From an uncultured Collinsella sp. (lineage in GTDB: Bacteria > Actinomycetota > Coriobacteriia > Coriobacteriales > Coriobacteriaceae), in assembly GCA_958453935.1 (NCBI GenBank), contig CAUDZT010000091.1, forward strand, positions 1 through 5,510: 5,510 bases of DNA. Reading direction: 5' to 3'. Positions 1 through 4,696 of the stretch are shown here, piece by piece. The stretch's first letter is position 1, and the number at the start of each line of letters is the position of its first letter. The notes beneath the pieces were generated by a model, which was given only the letters and a program-made list of their open reading frames with translations, had not been told where the DNA came from and did no database searches. Both the position numbers and the translations under genes were made by a program.

Positions 1-118
1 CTCTTTGCGTCCTGCGGAAAGTTTTGGAAAGTAACCCAAAGCGGCCCGGCGGGGGTCCTGTGTAGTCACTCTTTAGGCGGAACTCTCCTAATGGGTTGAG
101 CGTTCTGGATACTTGCTT

Positions 119-148
119 GCTACCGTTTATCGCGTATAGCTACCGTTT
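119..148. repeat. Direct repeat GCTACCGTTT, two copies 20 bp apart
   Basis: GCTACCGTTT is present at 119-128 and again at 139-148, identical in all ten bases. The start-to-start distance of 20 bases is close to two helical turns, so both copies would face the same side of the DNA. That is the usual arrangement for a tandem regulator site. The second copy ends 32 bases before the candidate -10 TAAAAT (181-186), so it could be an activator or repressor site for that promoter. No regulator can be named and chance is not excluded. Confidence 0.45.
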
Positions 149-157
149 GCGGAATAA

Positions 158-186
158 GTAACACTCCTTAATAAACCGTGTAAAAT
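158..186 (+). promoter_or_regulatory. Candidate promoter upstream of the leader hairpin
   Basis: GTAACA at 158-163 matches the sigma-70 -35 consensus at four of six positions. It is followed after a 17-base spacer by TAAAAT at 181-186, which matches the -10 consensus at five of six. Transcription would begin near 193 and run straight into the long stem-loop at 210-254. The product would be either an attenuated leader for the DegV-family gene or a very short transcript. The call rests only on consensus match and spacing. Confidence 0.3.
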
Positions 187-209
187 CTTAGTTAAGCACG
201 GAGTTTTCC

Positions 210-254
210 AGGGAGACGCTGTCCTTTGTTGTGTGCAAGGGACGGCGTCTCTTT
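210..254 (+). terminator. Long stem-loop, intrinsic terminator or attenuator
   Basis: The arms 210-228 and 236-254 can pair over about 19 base pairs, with a few G-U pairs, around a 7-base loop (TTGTGTG). The core is GAGACGCTGTCC (213-224) opposite GGACGGCGTCTC (240-251), with one G-U pair. The 3' side ends in CTCTTT, a short U-tract mostly inside the stem; the hairpin after the DegV gene ends similarly in CTCTT. The structure is directional, because on the opposite strand the stem is not followed by T residues. It could close an upstream transcript or attenuate expression of the DegV gene about 80 bases later. Confidence 0.5.
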
Positions 255-298
255 GGCGCTTAGAGGCCGTTCTGCAGCAGGATGGCGGACGTGCGTCA

Positions 299-304
299 TA
301 TATT
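299..304 (+). promoter_or_regulatory. Candidate -10 element for the DegV-family gene
   Basis: TATATT at 299-304 matches the sigma-70 -10 consensus at five of six positions and lies just downstream of the hairpin at 210-254. A start site near 311 would leave a leader of about 27 bases before the ATG at 338. I see no good -35 hexamer 16-18 bases upstream, so the element is weak unless an activator helps. If real, it rules out the upstream in-frame start at 233. Confidence 0.3.
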
Positions 305-337
305 AAAAAGCCAATGTCGAGATGGGTCGTGATGATA

Positions 338-1192
338 ATGGGCAAGTACGTAATCGTGGTTGAATCTGGGTCGGATGTGACGCCGGAGCTCTGCGAACGC
401 TACGGCATCGTGCGCGTGCCCATGCATGTCACGATTGGCGACGAGACCGTCGAGGACGGCTCGATCGATCCGCTCGAGATTTATTCGCGCTGCAACGAGT
501 TTGGCGTAATGCCCAAGACCAGCGGCTGCGCGCCGGCGGATTTTGCACATGTATACGACCGCATTCACGCCGAGCAGCCCGACGCGACTATTCTGCATCT
601 CGCGTATTCCGAGGCCACGACCTGCTCGCATCAGTCCTCGAAGATTGCAGCCCAGGGGCGCGACTACGTGTTCTCCATGGATACGCGCTTTGTGTCGGTG
701 GGCCAGTCGCTCGTTGTCTTCGAGACTGCTAAATACATTGAGGCTCACCCCGATGCCACCGTTGACGAAATTTTCGCCTTCACCAATTCGGTGATGGACC
801 GCGTGCTGTTGGGCTTCGTTCCCACCGATCTAGCCTTCCTTAAGGCCGGCGGTCGTTTGTCCAACGTGGCATTCCTCGGTGCCCATCTGCTCAAGATTAA
901 GCCCTGCATTGAGGTAACGGGCGGCAAGTTCGTGGCGACCAAGAAGCTCCGCGGCTCTATGCTCAAATGCGCCCGTGCCTTTATTGACCACATGGTTGCG
1001 AAGGGCGAGATTGACTACTCGCACATTGGCCTGGCGTATTCGGTGGGCCTTTCCGAGGAACTGCGCGACGACATGGAGGTCTATGCGCACGACCTGGGCT
1101 TTAAGGACGTTACCTGGACTCAGGTCGGCGGCGTTATCTCGAGCCACTGCGGCCCGACCGCCTTCGGTGCGGTGCTCACGCTTAAGGCGTAA
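338..1192 (+). CDS. DegV family fatty-acid-binding protein (EDD domain)
   Basis: This 284-residue protein has the DegV/FakB layout and normal family length. An N-terminal ESGSDVT motif (9-15) begins the lipid-head-group-binding domain, followed by KTSGCAP (60-66), DTRFVSVGQ (115-123), LAFLKAGGRLS (165-175), LLKIKPCIEV (184-193) and SSHCGPTAFG (268-277) in the expected order. DegV proteins bind a single fatty acid. In FakAB systems they present it to the kinase FakA for phosphorylation; no kinase gene is visible here, so the substrate route is inferred. The loop usually reading SSGLSGTYQS is replaced by YSEATTCSHQSS (90-101), and the late GPG is GPT. I chose the ATG at 338 because the conserved core begins there. 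ATG 332 is an alternative, with AGATGGG just upstream. The protein should be cytoplasmic; no signal peptide is seen. It appears monocistronic, flanked by hairpins on both sides. Confidence 0.88.
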   Translation: MGKYVIVVESGSDVTPELCERYGIVRVPMHVTIGDETVEDGSIDPLEIYSRCNEFGVMPKTSGCAPADFAHVYDRIHAEQPDATILHLAYSEATTCSHQSSKIAAQGRDYVFSMDTRFVSVGQSLVVFETAKYIEAHPDATVDEIFAFTNSVMDRVLLGFVPTDLAFLKAGGRLSNVAFLGAHLLKIKPCIEVTGGKFVATKKLRGSMLKCARAFIDHMVAKGEIDYSHIGLAYSVGLSEELRDDMEVYAHDLGFKDVTWTQVGGVISSHCGPTAFGAVLTLKA

Positions 1193-1223
1193 AGGCCTGA
1201 CGTCTATCGATATCTATTGCCAC

Positions 1224-1262
1224 AGCGGCGGGCGGGTTGCGACAACCTTCCCGCCGCTCTTG
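1224..1262 (+). terminator. Rho-independent terminator after the DegV-family gene
   Basis: A 16-base left arm (1224-1239, AGCGGCGGGCGGGTTG) pairs with 1243-1258 (CAACCTTCCCGCCGCT), with one C/T mismatch and one G-U pair, around a tight CGA loop. The stem is very GC-rich and is followed by CTCTTG, a short U-poor tail. It sits 31 bases after the stop codon and separates this gene from pflA, which appears to have its own start signals. Confidence 0.75.
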
Positions 1263-1302
1263 CGTAGGGCCAAATAAGGCAACCCAATTGACCGCTAAAC
1301 CG

Positions 1303-1330
1303 TTTCGCCATCATGCGTATGGGCTAGAAT
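1303..1330 (+). promoter_or_regulatory. Candidate promoter for pflA
   Basis: TAGAAT at 1325-1330 matches the -10 consensus at five of six positions and lies 49 bases before the pflA start codon. The best-spaced upstream hexamer, TTTCGC at 1303-1308, is a poor -35. A better hexamer, TTGACC at 1288-1293, is too far away (31-base gap). The -10 is therefore more credible than the pair. No clear FNR- or Rex-type operator was recognised around it. Confidence 0.35.
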
Positions 1331-1379
1331 GACTCTGGTATTTATGTAGCTAAAACCAACGAGAGGCAAGGTAGCGGGA

Positions 1380-2198
1380 ATGGCTGAGATGACGCTTGAG
1401 GGTGTGGACGCTCGTCCCGAGGACTCTGCGTTTGCCCTGGGCCGCGTACATTCGATTGAGACGATGGGAACGGTCGATGGACCCGGCATCCGCTTTGTGG
1501 TGTTTGTCCAGGGCTGCCCCATGCGTTGTGCGTATTGCCACAACCCCGATACCTGGTCGGTTAAAGGCGGCACCATGGTGACCGTCGAGCACCTTATGGA
1601 CGAGTTCCAGAGTAACCATGAGTTTTACCGCAGCGGCGGAATTACGGTTTCGGGCGGCGAACCGCTCCTGCAACCCGAGTTTTTAGCAGACCTATTCCGT
1701 GCAATGCACAACAACCGCGATGGTCGCGTGCATACCTGCTTGGATAGCTGTGGCTATGCGTTCGATCCCGCACATCCCGAGAAGTTCGATGCCGTACTCA
1801 ACGAGACCGATATGGTGCTGCTCGACATTAAGCACGCCGATCCCGTCGAGCATAAAAAGCTGACCGGTTGCGATCCCTCACGCATTCTGGCGTTTGGTGA
1901 TGAACTCGCGTGTCGCAAGATTAAGGTCGTTATCCGCCACGTGGTGGTGCCGGGCATTACCGACACGGTGGAGGAGTGCGAGGCGCTCGGTCGTTTAATC
2001 GCCCCGTGGCATAACGTGGTCGGCCTGGAGATGCTGCCGTATCACACGATGGGTGTCGTCAAGTACGAGCAACTGGGCATTCCCTATAAGCTTGAGGGCG
2101 TGCCCCAGATGGATACCGCGCGCATGCCCGAGTTGCGCAATGCCGTTATGACCGGCATGAAAAAACGCCGCGCGGAGCTAAAAAACGCCATCGGTTAG
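1380..2198 (+). CDS. pflA: Pyruvate formate-lyase activating enzyme (radical SAM)
   Basis: This 272-residue protein uses a [4Fe-4S] cluster and S-adenosylmethionine to place the glycyl radical on pyruvate formate-lyase, enabling anaerobic conversion of pyruvate and CoA to acetyl-CoA and formate. The radical-SAM cysteines C46, C50 and C53 form the C-x3-C-x2-C motif (CPMRCAYC). They are preceded by the family motif GTVDGPGIR (30-38) and followed by SGGEP (91-95), which contacts SAM. The late MLPYHTMG motif is also typical of PFL activases. The protein carries roughly 20 residues more at its N terminus than the common 245-250-residue form; a second ATG at 1389 would remove three of them. GAGAGG at 1361-1366 is a distant ribosome-binding site, with AAGG (1368-1371) closer. 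No pflB partner lies in the window. The protein is cytoplasmic and oxygen-sensitive. Confidence 0.93.
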   Translation: MAEMTLEGVDARPEDSAFALGRVHSIETMGTVDGPGIRFVVFVQGCPMRCAYCHNPDTWSVKGGTMVTVEHLMDEFQSNHEFYRSGGITVSGGEPLLQPEFLADLFRAMHNNRDGRVHTCLDSCGYAFDPAHPEKFDAVLNETDMVLLDIKHADPVEHKKLTGCDPSRILAFGDELACRKIKVVIRHVVVPGITDTVEECEALGRLIAPWHNVVGLEMLPYHTMGVVKYEQLGIPYKLEGVPQMDTARMPELRNAVMTGMKKRRAELKNAIG

Positions 2199-2251
2199 CG
2201 AACTATTTTCGCTCCCCAAGGGCACTCATTGGGGACAGACTTAAATGAGTG
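2197..2251. repeat. Overlapping palindromes, possible REP-like or mobile-element scar
   Basis: Three inverted repeats are stacked in 55 bases just after pflA. They are AGCGAA/TTCGCT (2197-2202 and 2208-2213), TCCCCAA/TTGGGGA (2213-2219 and 2229-2235), and CACTCATT/AATGAGTG (2223-2230 and 2244-2251). The second and third overlap and cannot form together. The central block TTGGGGACAGACTT resembles sequences I associate with REP-type palindromes near IS200-like transposases. That link is from memory and unverified. The reading frame of the hydrolase remnant begins exactly at the right arm's end, which suggests a junction. There is no T-tract, so it is a poor terminator for pflA. Confidence 0.5.
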
Positions 2252-2470
2252 CGCGATGGCATTGCGGGCGAGCATGTTTTGGTGCGCAACAAGGCAGGCT
2301 GGATTAGCGAGGATGGTTGCTATTCGACATGCGATGCGGGCCTTATCGACATCGATGGCCGTACCTATGTCATGAGCATCATGACATCGATGCCGTGGAG
2401 CGACCGCTCGAGCGAGGTCGTGGCCGCCATCGCCAAGGCGCTCTATGATACCCGCGCTGCACTGGCTTAG
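2252..2470 (+). pseudogene. C-terminal remnant of a beta-lactamase-like serine hydrolase
   Basis: About 72 residues are open before the TAG at 2468-2470. The segment VRNKAGWISEDG, then CDAGLIDIDGRTYVMSIMT, then a terminal helix (EVVAAIAKALYDTR), follows the C-terminal pattern of class-A beta-lactamase-like proteins: the K-[TS]-G strand (here KAG), a DxGI strand, a YVLxVMT strand and the final helix. The catalytic serine SxxK and SDN regions, normally 150 or more residues upstream, are absent. An in-frame TGA at 2246-2248 lies immediately before the segment and no ribosome-binding site is visible. A GTG at 2249 could serve as a start, giving 73 residues that are too short for an enzyme. I read it as a degraded gene whose 5' part was lost at the adjacent palindromes. 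A small expressed peptide is less likely. Confidence 0.6.
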
Positions 2471-2479
2471 CGTGTTCGT

Positions 2480-2510
2480 TTGGCGAGGTCAAACAAAATG
2501 CTGGTACCAT
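2480..2510 (+). promoter_or_regulatory. Candidate promoter for mtnN-engB
   Basis: TACCAT at 2505-2510 matches the -10 consensus at four of six positions and is preceded by TG plus one base (2502-2504), making an extended -10. TTGGCG at 2480-2485 is a partial -35, but at a 19-base spacing. A start site near 2517 would give a leader of about 30 bases before the mtnN ATG. The position between a gene remnant and a conserved gene supports a promoter here, but the match is modest. Confidence 0.35.
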
Positions 2511-2548
2511 ACCGTGGTTGAGAATTTCGTATAGGTTTGGGGAATGGT

Positions 2549-3289
2549 ATGGCTACCATCGCGATTATCGGTGCGCTCGAAAAAGAGATCATGCAGATTA
2601 AGGAAGAGCTGAGCGACGTTTGCGAGGCACGGGAGGCAGGCTTGACCGTTGTGAGCGGTGGGCTCGATGGCCTGACAGTTGTCGCCACAACGGCGGGCAT
2701 GGGCACGGTGAACGCTGCCGCTGCGACACAGCACCTCATTAGCAAGTATGCTCCGCAGGCTGTTGTGTTTTCGGGCATTGCGGGCGGTTTGAACCCCAAG
2801 CTCCATATCGACGATGTGGTCATCGGCAAACGCCTGCGCTATCTGGATACCGATACCGCGCTTATCGCCGAGTCTGCACCGGGGCTCGAGGAGTTTGGCT
2901 CGACGCCTGCGCTGGTCGATATTGCCGCCGACGTGCTTGCTGAGCGTGGCTTTGTCGATGCTTCGACAAATGCAGCCGCTTCGAACGAGGGTGCAAAGCA
3001 GTTTCTGGTCGGCACAATTGCCACGGGCAACCGTTTTGTGACGGGTGCCGCCATGCGCAGTGACGCTATCGAGGCGACGCATGCCGATTGTGTCGGCATG
3101 GAGGGCGCGGCAATTGCCCATGTCGCAACCAAAAATGGTGTCGATTGCCTGGTGTTGCGCGCTATCAGCGATAATTGTGACGAGGCGTACGATGCGATTT
3201 GCGACCGCGAGTTCGACCTGTTCGAGTATGCCCGTACCGCGAGTGGCATTACGCTCGATATCGTTCGCCGTATCGCTGCTATCTACTAG
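2549..3289 (+). CDS. mtnN: 5'-methylthioadenosine/S-adenosylhomocysteine nucleosidase
   Basis: This 246-residue enzyme hydrolyses the glycosidic bond of methylthioadenosine and S-adenosylhomocysteine (and 5'-deoxyadenosine in characterised homologues), releasing adenine. It thereby recycles products of methyl transfer and of radical-SAM chemistry. Family marks are IIGALEKEI at the N terminus (E13 equals catalytic Glu12 of the E. coli enzyme), FSGIAGGLNP, the substrate-binding MEGAA block (E185, equal to Glu174) and RAISD (D208, equal to the catalytic Asp197). I chose the ATG at 2549 because GGGGA (2539-2543) sits five bases before it and the conserved core starts at residue 3. An in-frame TTG at 2537 overlaps that ribosome-binding site. 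engB follows after 38 bases, suggesting one transcript. The enzyme fits near pflA, since radical-SAM enzymes can release 5'-deoxyadenosine, but this is not evidence of a pathway. Confidence 0.93.
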   Translation: MATIAIIGALEKEIMQIKEELSDVCEAREAGLTVVSGGLDGLTVVATTAGMGTVNAAAATQHLISKYAPQAVVFSGIAGGLNPKLHIDDVVIGKRLRYLDTDTALIAESAPGLEEFGSTPALVDIAADVLAERGFVDASTNAAASNEGAKQFLVGTIATGNRFVTGAAMRSDAIEATHADCVGMEGAAIAHVATKNGVDCLVLRAISDNCDEAYDAICDREFDLFEYARTASGITLDIVRRIAAIY

Positions 3290-3327
3290 CGCGCTCTTTT
3301 GTAAGAACCTACGACCAAGGAGTGTCC

Positions 3328-3918
3328 ATGGCCGATTCCATTAACTACCAGCTTGCCAAGTTCGTCGCCAGCTACGGCAAGGTTTCGCAGATCCCCGAGT
3401 CCACCTGTCCCGAGGTTAGCTTTGTGGGCCGCTCCAACGTGGGCAAGTCCTCCATCATGAACAAGCTTTTTGGCCGCAAGAACCTGGTCAAGGTTTCGAG
3501 TACGCCGGGCAAAACGAGCAACATCAACTTCTTTGAGGCCGATGACGTGCATTTTGTCGACCTGCCGGGTTACGGTTTCGCCCGTCGCTCCAAAGCTGAG
3601 CGCGATCGCTGGGCCGAGCTTATCGGCGACTTCTTTGACTCCGAGCGCAGCTTTAACCTAGTTGTATCGCTGGTTGACATTCGTCACGACCCCAGCAAGC
3701 TCGATCATGACATGATCGACTACCTGCAAGGCAGTGAGTTTAACTTTATCGTCTGCCTCACCAAAGCCGACAAGCTCAGCCGCACCCAGCAGGCCCGCCA
3801 GGCAGCAGCCATCAAAAAGCAGCTCAACGTCCCGGCCGAGAACGTAATCATCACAAGCTCCCAGACCGGTATCGGTATCGACGAACTCAAACGTCGCATC
3901 GCCGAGGCCTGCCTCTAA
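3328..3918 (+). CDS. engB: Ribosome biogenesis GTP-binding protein EngB/YsxC/YihA
   Basis: This 196-residue TRAFAC-class GTPase has the usual family length and all GTP-binding motifs. The P-loop is GRSNVGKSS (34-42), G2 lies around T63 in STPGKTSNINFF, G3 is DLPGYGFA (78-85), G4 is TKAD (145-148) and G5 is TSS (176-178). EngB proteins act in late assembly of the 50S ribosomal subunit and are often essential. The ATG at 3328 has a strong AAGGAG at 3317-3322, five bases upstream. An upstream in-frame start at 3199 would overlap mtnN by about 90 bases and add an arginine-rich sequence unlike the family, so it is rejected. It probably shares a message with mtnN. Its downstream neighbour is an AT-richer two-gene cassette that starts after a large palindrome, so engB appears to be the last gene of the conserved block. 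Confidence 0.95.
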   Translation: MADSINYQLAKFVASYGKVSQIPESTCPEVSFVGRSNVGKSSIMNKLFGRKNLVKVSSTPGKTSNINFFEADDVHFVDLPGYGFARRSKAERDRWAELIGDFFDSERSFNLVVSLVDIRHDPSKLDHDMIDYLQGSEFNFIVCLTKADKLSRTQQARQAAAIKKQLNVPAENVIITSSQTGIGIDELKRRIAEACL

Positions 3919-3949
3919 TCGGGCTGCAACCCCTCAAAAGCTCTCATCT

Positions 3950-3996
3950 ATATCACCCCAGTGATAGTTATTGGTAAACTATCACTGGGGTGATAT
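3950..3996. promoter_or_regulatory. Nested palindromic operator, four TATCAC half-sites
   Basis: A perfect 20-bp inverted repeat (3950-3969 against 3977-3996) surrounds a 7-base spacer. Each arm is itself a palindrome: TATCAC-CCCA-GTGATA at 3951-3966 and TATCAC-TGGG-GTGATA at 3980-3995. That makes two 16-bp operators whose centres are 29 bases apart, or four half-sites. A pair of 6-base half-sites with a 4-base spacer is the size expected for an Xre/Cro-type dimer, and such a protein is encoded by the second gene of the cassette. The repeat ends only 16 bases before the first start codon, so occupancy should block transcription. Autoregulation is inferred; no convincing -35/-10 pair could be placed within it. 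Confidence 0.8.
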
Positions 3997-4001
3997 TTTT
4001 T
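3950..4001 (+). terminator. Possible intrinsic terminator formed by the same palindrome
   Basis: If transcribed, the 20-bp perfect stem with its 7-base loop is followed directly by six T residues (3996-4001), a textbook intrinsic terminator shape. It would end the mtnN-engB message 31 bases past the engB stop and shield the toxin-like gene from read-through. The stem is perfect but only moderately GC-rich (a central CCCC/GGGG block). The DNA-operator reading of the same bases is stronger because of the internal symmetry, but the two roles are compatible. Confidence 0.5.
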
Positions 4002-4007
4002 AGGAGG
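4002..4007 (+). promoter_or_regulatory. Strong ribosome-binding site of the ADP-ribosyltransferase-like gene
   Basis: AGGAGG sits five bases before the ATG at 4013 and directly abuts the T-run that ends the palindrome. It fixes the start of this gene and implies efficient translation once a message is made, so control is most likely at transcription. Confidence 0.85.
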
Positions 4008-4012
4008 TCGAT

Positions 4013-4696
4013 ATGGAGCTTTGGCACGGGTCGGAGGTTGTTGTCGAGCATCCATCGTTGGATAAATGCAGGCAATTCAATGACTATGGGCGCGGGTTTT
4101 ATTGCACGCCACATGAGGAAATGGCAATGGAATGGGCATGCCGGACCGAGTCTGATGGCATTGCCAATCGATATGAGCTTGATTTAGATGGCCTTGCGAT
4201 TTTGGATTTGGAATCAGGTGAGTTCTCGATTCTCAACTGGCTTGCAATTCTGGCGAATAACAGAGAGTTCAATGTTTCAACGCCAGTAGCACGCGAGGGG
4301 CTTCGTTATCTGCTGGATAACTGCCTGATTGATATTTCTCCCTATGACGTTATTCGAGGCTATCGTGCAGACGATTCCTATTTCTCGTTTGCAAGACAGT
4401 TTGTCAACGGCATGATCTCGCTCAGGCAATTGCAGCGCATTATGTTTTTGGGGGATTTGGGCATTCAATATGCGCTCATGAGTGAGCGTGCGTTCTCGGC
4501 GATTAAGTTCCGCGATTGGAAGCAGGCCTCGGGAGCTGAGTTTTATCCCAAACGATTTGAGCGAGAACAGAACGCTCGACGAAAGTACCTGGATACGGTA
4601 AACGGATTTGACTCTGATGGTGTCGACATTAGGGATTTGATGGCAGGGAGGGTTGATTTAAATGATCCAAGAGTTAACGGATCGTGGGCCGAGTAG
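4013..4696 (+). CDS. DUF3990-type ADP-ribosyltransferase-like protein, candidate toxin
   Basis: The 227-residue product opens with LWHGS (3-7), followed by NDYGRGFYCT (23-32), a helix with EMAMEWAC (36-43), and later GYRADDSYF (116-124) and LGDLGIQYALMSERAFSAIKF (146-166 region). These are the hallmarks I know from the DUF3990 family. They parallel the PARP-like ADP-ribosyltransferase core, in which a histidine in an HGS strand (H5 here) and a tyrosine in a GxGFY strand (Y30 here) grip NAD. Q152 may hold the third catalytic position, usually Glu. The likely activity is transfer of ADP-ribose from NAD to an unknown target; this is inferred, not seen. No signal peptide or membrane segment is visible. 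The start is set by AGGAGG at 4002-4007. The gene is AT-richer than engB and mtnN, suggesting transfer. The next gene overlaps its last 35 bases. A different NAD- or nucleotide-using role is possible. Confidence 0.75.
   Translation: MELWHGSEVVVEHPSLDKCRQFNDYGRGFYCTPHEEMAMEWACRTESDGIANRYELDLDGLAILDLESGEFSILNWLAILANNREFNVSTPVAREGLRYLLDNCLIDISPYDVIRGYRADDSYFSFARQFVNGMISLRQLQRIMFLGDLGIQYALMSERAFSAIKFRDWKQASGAEFYPKRFEREQNARRKYLDTVNGFDSDGVDIRDLMAGRVDLNDPRVNGSWAE
4647..4652 (+). promoter_or_regulatory. Ribosome-binding site deciding the start of the HTH gene
   Basis: GGAGGG lies inside the end of the preceding gene, nine bases before the ATG at 4662. It supports that start over the internal ATG at 4728, whose upstream GAGGA is only four bases away. 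It indicates coupled translation of the two overlapping genes. Confidence 0.6.

Larger units (their letters stand above)
1..209. other. Non-coding or unassigned left edge
   Basis: I see no supportable gene in this stretch, and together with the next 128 bases it makes a gene-free region of more than 300 bases. A short + strand reading frame entering from the left could end at the TAA at 31-33, but only about ten residues are visible, so it cannot be named. The heptamer GGAAAGT occurs twice exactly ten bases apart (16-22 and 26-32). A 10-base direct repeat lies at 119-148 and a possible promoter (GTAACA at 158-163, 17-base spacer, TAAAAT at 181-186) near the end. No tRNA or rRNA signature was recognised. 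Confidence 0.5.

Noticed and set aside
233..337. N-terminal extension of the DegV-family protein
   Set aside because: The added 35 residues are not part of the family, the start lies within the loop of the 210-254 hairpin, and there is no ribosome-binding site.
296..748. Minus-strand open frame of 150 codons
   Set aside because: It is opposite the DegV-family gene and has a composition typical of an antisense shadow in GC-rich DNA.
2197..2213. AGCGAA/TTCGCT hairpin as a pflA terminator
   Set aside because: The stem is only six pairs, begins within the stop codon and is followed by CCCC rather than T residues.
2489..3121. Long minus-strand open frame of 210 codons
   Set aside because: It lies wholly opposite mtnN, whose catalytic motifs are all intact, and its own translation is rich in Cys, Arg and His without any recognisable domain.
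3199..3327. N-terminal extension of EngB
   Set aside because: It overlaps the mtnN coding sequence, is arginine-rich and unlike EngB, whereas AAGGAG precedes the ATG at 3328.
3950..3996. Inverted repeat as an insertion-sequence end or attachment site
   Set aside because: Both arms lie together at one spot beside a start codon, with no transposase or integrase in the window. The internal TATCAC symmetry fits a repressor operator better.
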